Assembly: GCF_000943565.1 (NCBI RefSeq)
Contig: NZ_JTDW01000004.1
Location: 1-64,000 of the forward strand
Direction of reading: 5' to 3'
Length of the DNA: 64,000 nt
Source of the DNA: Neotamlana sedimentorum
GTDB lineage: Bacteria > Bacteroidota > Bacteroidia > Flavobacteriales > Flavobacteriaceae
Each line of letters opens with the position of its first letter. The first letter of the stretch is position 1. This document shows positions 28,330-36,698 of the stretch, piece by piece. The notes under the pieces were generated by a model that had not been told where the DNA came from, made no database searches, and saw nothing but the letters and a program-made list of their open reading frames with translations. Made by a program: the position numbers and the translations under genes.

Positions 28330-29799
28330 ATGTATAACTTTAAATTCTTTATAACTGGGTATTTATTTATTCAAGTACTAATTTGTTTTGGGCAGAAAAA
28401 ACACGGCTCTTTTGAATATAAAAAAATAAGCCCAGATTGGGAATCATCTATGGCGCAAAATTATCAGGTTCCAAATTGGTTTCAAGACGAAAAGATTGGT
28501 GTTTGGATGCATTGGGGGATTTCTTCAGCAATAGATGAAAACAGACCACATGATGGATCTCACTATGGAAGAAGAATGTATGGAACTGAAGATTATGATG
28601 GTAAAAACGCTAATGATATAAAATATACAGAAAATCTTACTAAATGGCATATAGAGCAGTATGGGGCTTTAAATAAATTTGGGTATGAAGATTTTATTCC
28701 GTTATGGAAAGCTGACAAATGGAATCCAGACGAATTGGTAAAATTAGTAAAAGAATGTGGAGCACGTTTTATTATGCCTGTAGCGACACATCATGATAAT
28801 TTTGATTTATACGATTCATCATTCCCATGGAACTCCGTTAAAATGGGACCTAAAAGAGATATTATTCAAGAATGGAAAGAAGCTGCTTATAAGTATGGAT
28901 TAAAATTTGGAGTATCTACACATCTTTACTGGTCTCCTCGTTTCTTTAAAACAGCTCGTAAATATCAAAAAGTAAATACGCCAGAGTGGGAGTTTTTTAA
29001 TATGGATTATGATCCAAAAAAATATACAAGTCAAGATACCTGGAATGTACATTGGTTTAAAAGATGTTGGGATTTAATAGAAAAATATGATCCAGATATA
29101 TTTAATAACGATTCACCATACCCTTCCATAAAAACAGGAAATGGATTAGGTGTGAAGTTGTTTTCTGATTTTTTAAATAAAGATTTGTCTGAAAATGGCG
29201 GAAAACAAACTACAGTATTATCATTTAAAAATTCGAAACAAAATAAAGCCGCATTCACTTATAATCTAGAGAGAGGTATGTTTGGAGAAATTCAAGAAAA
29301 TCCATGGATTTGGGCAACTGATCTTTCCGGAAATTGGTTTTATAGAAAAGGCGCAAAAACAAGAATGTCTATACCGGTTTTAATAGGAAACGCAGTAGAT
29401 GCAATTAGTAAAAATGGTGTGGTGATGATGAATTTAGCTCAGAGAGGTGGTGGTACGCTACCAGAATCTCAAGTTAAAATTTTACGTGCTTTTGGAGATT
29501 GGATTAAGATTAATGGAGAAGCTATTTATGACACTCGTCCTTGGAAAACATATGGTGAAGGTCCTTTAAAAATTGTAACTAAAAGAACGGGAGAAAATTT
29601 AAAAGCCTATTCAGCTAAAGATATACGTTTTACAATAAAAGCAGATAATCTATATACTTTTGTATTAGCAAACCCTACAGAAGATGTGTTGATTAAAACA
29701 TTAAAAAGTAATGTGGTTTTGGACAAAGAAATAAAAAGAATAGAGTTGTTGGGGAGTGATGACAAAATTATATGGAACTATACTACAGAAGGATTATAG
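28330..29799 (+). CDS. GH29-like alpha-L-fucosidase, divergent branch
   Basis: I start at the ATG at 28330 (MYNFKFFITGYLFIQ) because the frame upstream begins only at a TTG. A signal peptide ends near CFGQ. GH29 landmarks are present but diverged: IGVWMHWGISSAID replaces the usual FGMFIHWG, and VATHHDNFDLYDSSF carries the HH pair. The nucleophile strand reads DPDIFNNDSPYP, with Asp261 in place and an unusual Asn-Asn before it instead of Trp-Phe. NGVVMMNLAQRGGG closes the barrel at about residue 380, leaving a short C-terminal beta domain. Total 489 residues. It is the first gene of the right plus-strand run and is followed by a GH168-like gene, mirroring the GH29 and GH168-like pair of the minus-strand operon. 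The altered nucleophile strand suggests an unusual substrate. Confidence 0.78.
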   Translation: MYNFKFFITGYLFIQVLICFGQKKHGSFEYKKISPDWESSMAQNYQVPNWFQDEKIGVWMHWGISSAIDENRPHDGSHYGRRMYGTEDYDGKNANDIKYTENLTKWHIEQYGALNKFGYEDFIPLWKADKWNPDELVKLVKECGARFIMPVATHHDNFDLYDSSFPWNSVKMGPKRDIIQEWKEAAYKYGLKFGVSTHLYWSPRFFKTARKYQKVNTPEWEFFNMDYDPKKYTSQDTWNVHWFKRCWDLIEKYDPDIFNNDSPYPSIKTGNGLGVKLFSDFLNKDLSENGGKQTTVLSFKNSKQNKAAFTYNLERGMFGEIQENPWIWATDLSGNWFYRKGAKTRMSIPVLIGNAVDAISKNGVVMMNLAQRGGGTLPESQVKILRAFGDWIKINGEAIYDTRPWKTYGEGPLKIVTKRTGENLKAYSAKDIRFTIKADNLYTFVLANPTEDVLIKTLKSNVVLDKEIKRIELLGSDDKIIWNYTTEGL

Positions 29800-29867
29800 A
29801 TAAAATGTCCGAAAAACACTTCAAATCAACTAGTTATAGCTTTTAAAATAATCTTAAAATAATCTTT

Positions 29868-31043
29868 ATGAAATATAATATACTTGTTTTTTTATTAGTT
29901 GTAGTATTTTTTGCAACACCAAATACAGCTCAAAATAATGACTCTGTAAAAAAAACACCAGAATTTTCTTGGGACACGATGCCTTTGTATTTGCACTTAC
30001 GTAAGGCAACAGCATTCACCAAAAAAGAACTTAAGTTTATTGCAAAACACCCCTTAATTACTTTTGAAAAAACAACAGGTAGTATAACGTATGGTTCTAC
30101 AGAAAATGGAACTATAAAAGCAGCTGAAGCTGTTAAAAAAATAAATCCTGATGCAAAAATATTGTACTATAAAAATGTAGTTATCAATTGGCCAAGTTAT
30201 AAAGAAGATGAGGCTTTCCTTAAAAAATATCCTGAGGCAATTTTGTTAGATACTAAAGGTGAAAAAGCGTTAATGCCAAATAAAAGAACTGGCTTTTTTG
30301 ACTTGTCACAAGAAAAAGTTCGTAATTATTGGTTAGATCATGTTTCTAAAATGGCTAGTAATTCAGCTATTGATGGTTTGTTTATGGATGCTAATATTAA
30401 AGTATTAGTACCTAGTTTTTTTAATAGTCGTGTAGGAGAGGAAAAGCAAAAGGCAATAGAAAATGGTTACTTATCCATGATGAAAGAATTAGATGATAGA
30501 CTTGGCAAAGACAATCTTTTAGTAGCAAATATTTTAAGAGTACGTCCAGAATTTAAAGATGTTGGTAGAGAATACTTAAAATTTTTTACAGGATCTTATC
30601 TAGAAGGTTTTGATCATGAAAATTTTGGAATGACTTATGAAGATTATTTAGTTAAAGGAATTGAAGCTGTTCAGAAATCGGCTAGAGAAGGAAAAGTAAT
30701 TGCTATGTCTATGGGGCTTGGAAAAGCTGCTAAAACTGCAGTAGCAGGGATTGATGATATTAGAAATAAGGTCAATCTTAATGAAGGCTTAACCAAACGT
30801 TTAGATTATATATTGGCTATCTTCCTAGTTTGCGCTGAAAAATATAGTTACATCTATCCACATGATAGTTATGGAATTGATAGATCTGCAGTGTGGTTGA
30901 AAACATTTCCTCAATATGAAAAAAGACTCGGTGCTCCTAAAGGGTATGCTAAAAAAGAGGGGTATGTTTATACAAGGTCATTTGAGTATCTAGATGTTTG
31001 GTTAGATATAGAAAACAAACAAGCAAAATTAAATTGGAAATAA
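29868..31043 (+). CDS. GH168-like TIM-barrel hydrolase (most divergent complete copy)
   Basis: A signal peptide ends in NTAQ, without a lipobox. The barrel starts with FSWDTMPLYLHLRKATAFT, similar to the 19969 paralogue. Strand motifs are KILYYKNVVINWPSY, TGFFDLSQEKVRNYWL and AIDGLFMDANIKV (Asp174), followed by GSYLEGFDHENFG, in which Glu246 aligns with the second acid at a spacing of 72. The C-terminal signature is degenerate (YTRSFEYLDVWLDIENKQA, then a final WK). The typical FEH triad becomes FEY, and the near-terminal substrate-pocket motif GWGWR of the lipoprotein pair is missing, so specificity has probably moved. It lies 12 bases before a sulfatase gene and 68 bases after a GH29-like gene, likely one operon. 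Confidence 0.55.
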   Translation: MKYNILVFLLVVVFFATPNTAQNNDSVKKTPEFSWDTMPLYLHLRKATAFTKKELKFIAKHPLITFEKTTGSITYGSTENGTIKAAEAVKKINPDAKILYYKNVVINWPSYKEDEAFLKKYPEAILLDTKGEKALMPNKRTGFFDLSQEKVRNYWLDHVSKMASNSAIDGLFMDANIKVLVPSFFNSRVGEEKQKAIENGYLSMMKELDDRLGKDNLLVANILRVRPEFKDVGREYLKFFTGSYLEGFDHENFGMTYEDYLVKGIEAVQKSAREGKVIAMSMGLGKAAKTAVAGIDDIRNKVNLNEGLTKRLDYILAIFLVCAEKYSYIYPHDSYGIDRSAVWLKTFPQYEKRLGAPKGYAKKEGYVYTRSFEYLDVWLDIENKQAKLNWK

Positions 31044-31055
31044 AATAGATACAAC

Positions 31056-32954
31056 ATGAAAAATTTTAAGCAAATAGTTGCATTTTTTTTAATAGTATCG
31101 TTTTATACAATTTCTATTCTAGGACAAAACAAGGAAAATAAAATCCAACCTAATATTATTATTTTTTATGCCGATGATTTAGGGTGGCAAGATACCCAAT
31201 TGAATAATTTAGATAATCGTTGTCCATGGGAAACTCCTAATATTTTAAAATTATCACATGATGCATTAAATTTCACGAATGCATATTCTCCGGCTCCTAC
31301 TTGTGCACCATCTAGATGTTCCCTTTTAACAGGTTTACACCCAACTAAAACAGGTGTAACACATGTAAGTGGAGGAGGAGTGCCAAAAACTAGATTTTCC
31401 GATTATATAGCTCCCTTTTTCCCATTAGGATTAGATCCAGAACATTTTACAATAGCAGAAGCTTTAAAAATGAATGGCTATACAACTGGTCATGTAGGGA
31501 AATGGCATGCTGGATCTCTTAAAATTCAGAATTCAAAAAATCAAGGTTTTGATTTTGCGTTTGAATCAAGAGGGGCGCATCAGGGTCCAAAAGAACCCAG
31601 TAATCGTTTAACTGCTTTTGCAACGTATTCAGATAAGGATGCGTATCGTTTGAGTGATGAAAAATACCCTCCATATACCAAAGATGCTCCAAATGGAATT
31701 TCTTATCCAAAAGATGAGGTTACTGAAAAAGCCCTAGAATTTATTAATAAAAGTAAAAATGAACCATTCTTTTTGTATTTAGCACATTGGTTGGTTCATA
31801 CGCCTATTCACACTAAAAACCGTGAATTATTAAAATATTATAGTGATAAATTAGGAGTAGATTTCCCAAAAGAAGACATTCCTGTGACCACAGAAGGACA
31901 AACCAACCCATTTTACGGTTCTATGGTCACTACTTTAGATTGGAGTTTGGGACGTGTTGTTGATTTATTAAAGAAAACAGACGACCCTAGAAATCCTGGT
32001 AAAAAATTATTCGAGACTACTTACATTATCTTTTCGTCTGATAACGGTGGTTGTGAAAGAACAGGAAAAGAAATTATTACCGATAATTTTCCTTTGGATC
32101 ATGGTAAAAAATACGCTCAAGAAGGAGGCATTAGAGTTCCTATGCTTATTTCGGGACCTAATATTCCAAAAGGGAAAACATTTGATGGTTTGGTAAATCA
32201 ATTAGATTTTTTTCCAACTATTTTAAGTCTTACCCAAAGTAAAATAGAAGAGAATTATGCATCTAATCTTGATGGATTAGATATTTCAGGTGTTTTGATG
32301 CATAATGAAAAAGTTATCATAAACAGCAAAGGGAATCCGAGAGAAGAACTATGGTGGCATTTTCCTCACAATCAAAATCACCAAATGCAGTCTGCAATAA
32401 GGTGTGGTGATTATAAATTATATAAAAACCATATTCAAGGTAATTATGAATTGTATCGTCTGTATAAGGATGGTGAAAGAGCTGATTTAGAAGAAAAGTT
32501 CGATATAGCTGAAAAGTCAGTTGAAATAGTTAAAGATTTATCTGAGAGATTGGAAAAATACCTAATAGAGTACCATGCTAAATACCCTTACAGAGATCCC
32601 TTAAAAGCTAAAAGTGATTTAGAAAAAGAAAATGTTGTTTTTATACCAAAAATTATAAGCGATTCTTATGATGATAAATCTCGTAAGGTTTTCATCAAAT
32701 TAGAGGAAGGTAAGTCTAAAGTAATTGAAAGTTATGCATTAATAAAAATTGGTGACCCTATAAGGGTAAATAAGAATGGAAAGAAAGTAAAACAAAGAAA
32801 AAAATCAACCACTTATATAAAAGTGCCAATAGATTCTAATAACGATGGCTTAGAATATATGGTTACAATTCCAAAAGAAGCATTAGAGTATGTTATAATC
32901 TTTATTGATGAGAATAGATTTATGGTAAAAAATGAGTTTCATAAATTGATTTAG
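31056..32954 (+). CDS. Family S1 formylglycine-dependent sulfatase with C-terminal extension
   Basis: A signal peptide ends near ILGQ, with no lipobox, so the product is periplasmic or secreted. Motifs: NIIIFYADDLGWQDTQLN, CAPSR with the formylglycine cysteine at residue 83, VGKWHAG, LAHWLVHTPIH and FSSDNGGCERTG. GKWHAG in place of the common GKWHLG and the long AHWLVHTP segment point to an S1 branch different from the other five sulfatases here. After the core (to about residue 520) come some 110 residues, lysine-rich and beta-like, with no family I know. It starts 12 bases after the GH168-like gene, suggesting stepwise action on the same oligosaccharides. Confidence 0.92.
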   Translation: MKNFKQIVAFFLIVSFYTISILGQNKENKIQPNIIIFYADDLGWQDTQLNNLDNRCPWETPNILKLSHDALNFTNAYSPAPTCAPSRCSLLTGLHPTKTGVTHVSGGGVPKTRFSDYIAPFFPLGLDPEHFTIAEALKMNGYTTGHVGKWHAGSLKIQNSKNQGFDFAFESRGAHQGPKEPSNRLTAFATYSDKDAYRLSDEKYPPYTKDAPNGISYPKDEVTEKALEFINKSKNEPFFLYLAHWLVHTPIHTKNRELLKYYSDKLGVDFPKEDIPVTTEGQTNPFYGSMVTTLDWSLGRVVDLLKKTDDPRNPGKKLFETTYIIFSSDNGGCERTGKEIITDNFPLDHGKKYAQEGGIRVPMLISGPNIPKGKTFDGLVNQLDFFPTILSLTQSKIEENYASNLDGLDISGVLMHNEKVIINSKGNPREELWWHFPHNQNHQMQSAIRCGDYKLYKNHIQGNYELYRLYKDGERADLEEKFDIAEKSVEIVKDLSERLEKYLIEYHAKYPYRDPLKAKSDLEKENVVFIPKIISDSYDDKSRKVFIKLEEGKSKVIESYALIKIGDPIRVNKNGKKVKQRKKSTTYIKVPIDSNNDGLEYMVTIPKEALEYVIIFIDENRFMVKNEFHKLI

Positions 32955-32966
32955 AAATACATGAAA

Positions 32967-33120
32967 ATACTTTCATTACAGGTTTGAGTTTGTTTTTAGT
33001 GATTTTTTTCGCTGAAAAAACATACGCTCAAGTGAATTCCAATAAAAGTAGAATACCACCCGCTTCATGAGAGATAAAAGAAGCAATTGAAGAGACAAGG
33101 GATTCCTTTTTGGAGTCTTA
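32967..33120 (+). pseudogene. Remnant of a secreted protein gene
   Basis: Between a sulfatase and a GH29 gene, one frame from about 32970 reads as a signal peptide (LSLFLVIFFAEKTYAQ) plus a short mature start (VNSNKSRIPPAS). It is then cut by a TGA and continues for 18 residues (EIKEAIEETRDSFLES) to a stop at 33120. The candidate start ATG at 32961 is out of frame with this. It looks like the first 50 codons of an exported enzyme whose body has been deleted. The family cannot be recognised from so little. Confidence 0.45.
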
Positions 33121-33154
33121 AAAATATTAGTATAAAAATCAAAAATATATCAAA

Positions 33155-35005
33155 ATGAATAATAGTGTATTACGTAACTTTTTATGTGGCATGGTCTTTT
33201 TGGGATTGTACGGATGTGTACAAAAGGAAAAACCGAATGAGTTTAAAAAACAAAGTTTTGACCAAACAACAAATTGGACAATATTAAATAAAACAGATGC
33301 TGTTAAAGAAGGAAATGTTTACACATGGGATTTAGAAATAAAGCATCCTCTCAACTATGTTGTACAAGTTGTTTTTAACAAGTTAGCAAAAGATTCGTTA
33401 AAAGGAAAGCTTCAATTTGATAATCAGAAATTAGAGGGTGTATTCCAACAGAATTATACAACTTATGACGATAAAATAGTGTCAGAATATCAGAAGCCAA
33501 TAAAAGTTAATGGTACTATAGAAAATCATGTTTTGAGTTTTGAAACGGATGTTGATTTTAATCACATAAGAATTATTCCTCATTTTAAAAACCCTATCGG
33601 GTCAGGAATACACCATAAGGAATGGTTGTCTATGCATCAATCTCCAGAAAAGCAAGCCGTTTTAAAATGGTTTAAAGAAGCCAAGTTTGGAATGTTTATA
33701 CACTGGGGATTATATTCCCAAGCCGGTGGTGTTTGGAAAGGAACTAGAATTAATGCTGCTCCTTACCCAGGACCAAAAGTGGCAGAATGGCTCATGCATG
33801 CATTTCAAATTCCAAGAGAGAAATATGCAGCTTTAGCTAAATCTTTTAATCCAGATAAATCATTTGCTCAGAACATCGCAAAATTGGCAAAAGATACTGG
33901 GATGAAGTATGTTGTAATTACATCAAAACATCATGATGGCTTCGCATTGTTTGATTCTAAAAGTTCAGATTATGATATGGTAGACGCTACTCCTTATAAG
34001 GCAGATGCTATAAAAGAACTGTATGAGGCTTGTTTAAACGAAGGTTTAGATTTTGGCGTTTACTATTCTCACGGAAACGATTGGAATGATGGTTCAGATG
34101 GTAGTTACTCAAATATTAAAAAAATAAATGATTCTTTAGGTGTTTTTACGCATCCTTCAGGTAAAAATTTGTGGGATCCTAGTCCAAATACCCATGCTGA
34201 GTATTATGAGACTAAGGCTTATCCTCAAATTAAGGAGCTTTTAGAGTTGTTACCTAAACTTAAATTAATTTGGTTTGATGGTGAAGGTTTTACCTCCGAA
34301 GAACAATCGTTCCGATTTTACAAAATGGTTTATGATATAAATCCAAATGTATTAGTAAATAGAAGAGTTGGTTGGGAGTTTGGTGATTATTTAGACGCTG
34401 GAGACAATAAAATCCCTTCTGGTAACGACACCTTAAGTAAGTATTGGGAAACATGCGGAACAACTAATAATTCTTGGGGATACAAATCATATGATAAAGA
34501 TTGGAAAAGCACAAAAGAGCTTCTGTATTACCTTATAGATATTATGTCTAAAGGTGGTAATTATCTTTTGAATATTGGGCCAGATGGAGAAGGGCATGTC
34601 CCAGAAGCAAGTGCAAATGGTCTTCGTGAAATGGGGGAATGGATAAAAATCAATAACGAAGCTATATATGGTACGTCTCGTTGGAAGGTACTTAATGAAG
34701 GTAAAGAAGAAACACTTTTAGACGGCACAGGCCATAGAGCTGCCAAAGGTTTTAAAAAAACATTTACTTCAAAAGATTTTTGGTTTACTGCCAAAGATAA
34801 TGCAGTGTATGCTATATCACTGACACCCTCTTCTAAGTCCATTTTTATTAAATCTTTACATGAAGGCATAGGCAATATTAAAGCTATAAGCATTCTTGGA
34901 GGTAATAAGGTTGATAATTGGAAACAGTCAAAAGATGGTCTTCTAATAAATATAGACAAACCTATAGAAAGTAATAATGGTTTTGTTGTAAAAATAGAAT
35001 TGTAA
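33155..35005 (+). CDS. GH29 alpha-L-fucosidase with N-terminal beta domain (lipoprotein)
   Basis: Lipoprotein signal with lipobox LYGC. Residues about 30-165 form a beta-rich N-terminal domain not present in the other GH29 proteins here (WDLEIKHPLNYVVQVVF, GTIENHVLSFETDVDFNHI). The GH29 barrel follows: FGMFIHWGLYSQAGGVW, TSKHHDGFALFDSK, FGVYYSHGNDWNDG and LIWFDGEGFTSE, with expected nucleophile Asp375. SKGGNYLLNIGPDGEG is the classical GH29 closing strand. The short C-terminal domain ends the protein at 616 residues. It is directly upstream (25 bases) of another GH29-type protein. It is the most canonical fucosidase of the set by its WFDG and NIGPDGEG motifs. The N-terminal domain may position the enzyme on a polymer. 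Confidence 0.9.
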   Translation: MNNSVLRNFLCGMVFLGLYGCVQKEKPNEFKKQSFDQTTNWTILNKTDAVKEGNVYTWDLEIKHPLNYVVQVVFNKLAKDSLKGKLQFDNQKLEGVFQQNYTTYDDKIVSEYQKPIKVNGTIENHVLSFETDVDFNHIRIIPHFKNPIGSGIHHKEWLSMHQSPEKQAVLKWFKEAKFGMFIHWGLYSQAGGVWKGTRINAAPYPGPKVAEWLMHAFQIPREKYAALAKSFNPDKSFAQNIAKLAKDTGMKYVVITSKHHDGFALFDSKSSDYDMVDATPYKADAIKELYEACLNEGLDFGVYYSHGNDWNDGSDGSYSNIKKINDSLGVFTHPSGKNLWDPSPNTHAEYYETKAYPQIKELLELLPKLKLIWFDGEGFTSEEQSFRFYKMVYDINPNVLVNRRVGWEFGDYLDAGDNKIPSGNDTLSKYWETCGTTNNSWGYKSYDKDWKSTKELLYYLIDIMSKGGNYLLNIGPDGEGHVPEASANGLREMGEWIKINNEAIYGTSRWKVLNEGKEETLLDGTGHRAAKGFKKTFTSKDFWFTAKDNAVYAISLTPSSKSIFIKSLHEGIGNIKAISILGGNKVDNWKQSKDGLLINIDKPIESNNGFVVKIEL

Positions 35006-35030
35006 CGGTGGCCTCTCAAAATTTGTTTTT

Positions 35031-36500
35031 ATGAATAAAACACAAAAAATAATTTTAACCATATCAATACTGTTTACATTAATTGGATATTCTCAAAAAG
35101 AAAAGTTAGCAGAAGATCCTTTTGAAGTAAACAAGTATAAAAACTCATATAAACAAAAGAAACCCTGGGATACTAAAACTCCTAAAGAACTTAGAGTATG
35201 GGCTCAGAAAAATTTGCATCAAAAATTAACTGCAAGAAAAGTATTTAAGGATGGAGAACATCCTGAATGGGAATGGTTTCGGAAATCTGGATTGGGTATA
35301 TTTTTACACTGGGGTTTACCAAGTACTAATCCTGATACAGGAGACGCTTGGGCTATAAGATGGAGTGAGAAAAAAGAAAAGTCAGGTCGTTATATGGAAC
35401 CTGCAAGTAAAATGTTTGCTGTGGCAGATTCCTGGAATCCTGAAAAATTCGATCCAAATAAATGGTTGAAAGCTGCTTCAAAAGCGGGTTTTGGTTATGC
35501 AGTGTTTACAACAAGGCATCATGATGGTTATGCTTTATGGCCTAGTAACTATGGAGAATGGGATACTGGTGATAAGATGCATGGTAGAGATTTAGTAAAA
35601 GATTATGTAGAGGCTTGTAGAGTAAATAATATGAAAATAGGGTTCTATTATTCTGGTCCTAATTGGCATTATGAATATAAAAATAAAGATTTCGAATTTC
35701 CAGATACCAAAAAATACACGATTAATTACAAACATGAAAAAGTGGCGACACTTCCAGGTTTAACCAAAGAGATGAAAGCTGCTGAAAAGCAAGAATCTAA
35801 AAATCAAGTGAGAGAATTGATGCGTAACTACGGTCCTATAGACGTGATTTGGTGGGATGGAAATGTAGCTATGGAAGAAGCAGAATTGAAAAAGATACAG
35901 CCTAATATATTTGTAGCTACAGGAAATATAGCAACTCCAGAAGGTTTAGGACATGGCAAAAGTGAAAGTCTTAAAGTTGTAAATGAAGCCAATTGGTGGT
36001 GGGAAATGTGTGTGAAATCTGAAAATAAACATTCTCCAAATTGGCATTATGGTATTGAGTGTGAAACAAATCATTGGGACACAAACAAATTACTTACAGA
36101 ACTTATTAGATGCAGAGCTCTTGGAGGTAATTTATTAGTAAATGTTCCACCCAAAGGAAATGGTGAAATGATGGATTGGTTTTACGAAGTTTGTTTAGAA
36201 ATGGAAAATTGGATGCAGCATTCTAGAGAAGCTATTTACGATGTAAAATTAACTGCCCCTTTACCTAAGCTAGATATTACAAAGAATTATACAACTGTGA
36301 AGGGCAAAAATTATTATTCAATGCCTGATAATGAAAATAGAATTGAAATGCATAATGTTGAAAAACCTGTTTCTGTTGTTCTATTGAGAACCAAACAAAA
36401 ATTAAATTTTGATTATAATAAAAAAGCAAAAATAATTACTGTTTTCGTATCAAAAGAAATGCGAACCTCTTTACCCGATATGGTTAAAATCAGTTTTTAG
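35031..36500 (+). CDS. GH29-like fucosidase, WWDG branch
   Basis: A signal peptide ends in IGYSQ. An N-terminal stretch of about 70 charged residues precedes the barrel, which reads LGIFLHWGLPSTNPDTGDA, FTTRHHDGYALWPSN, MKIGFYYSGPNWHYE and IDVIWWDGNVAMEEAE with expected nucleophile Asp276. LGGNLLVNVPPKGNGE closes it. WWDG in place of WFDG and VPPKGNG in place of GPDG place it in a GH29 side branch seen in marine Bacteroidota and Planctomycetota. A tryptophan-rich loop (EANWWWEMCVKS) probably lines the active site. It forms a two-gene unit with the preceding GH29 gene. Activity on a sulfated or internal fucosyl linkage is possible but unproven. Confidence 0.82.
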   Translation: MNKTQKIILTISILFTLIGYSQKEKLAEDPFEVNKYKNSYKQKKPWDTKTPKELRVWAQKNLHQKLTARKVFKDGEHPEWEWFRKSGLGIFLHWGLPSTNPDTGDAWAIRWSEKKEKSGRYMEPASKMFAVADSWNPEKFDPNKWLKAASKAGFGYAVFTTRHHDGYALWPSNYGEWDTGDKMHGRDLVKDYVEACRVNNMKIGFYYSGPNWHYEYKNKDFEFPDTKKYTINYKHEKVATLPGLTKEMKAAEKQESKNQVRELMRNYGPIDVIWWDGNVAMEEAELKKIQPNIFVATGNIATPEGLGHGKSESLKVVNEANWWWEMCVKSENKHSPNWHYGIECETNHWDTNKLLTELIRCRALGGNLLVNVPPKGNGEMMDWFYEVCLEMENWMQHSREAIYDVKLTAPLPKLDITKNYTTVKGKNYYSMPDNENRIEMHNVEKPVSVVLLRTKQKLNFDYNKKAKIITVFVSKEMRTSLPDMVKISF

Positions 36501-36698
36501 ATTTGTATATAATTAGTTCTCAATAACACTGTTTTGAAAAATTATTTTATTCTCTAGAATAAATTACTTCTGGTTTTTAATTATTTAGCAGTTTATTAGT
36601 TTTTTGTAGTGATGAGTTTGAGCAACAAAATGATTAATTCGAGCAATGGTATCACCATTATCATAATGATTTTTGTTGAAAATTAATAAACTTTGAAT

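Noticed and set aside
34561-35019. 152-codon open frame on the minus strand
   Set aside because: Entirely inside the well-supported GH29 gene on the other strand, with no start context or recognisable domain.
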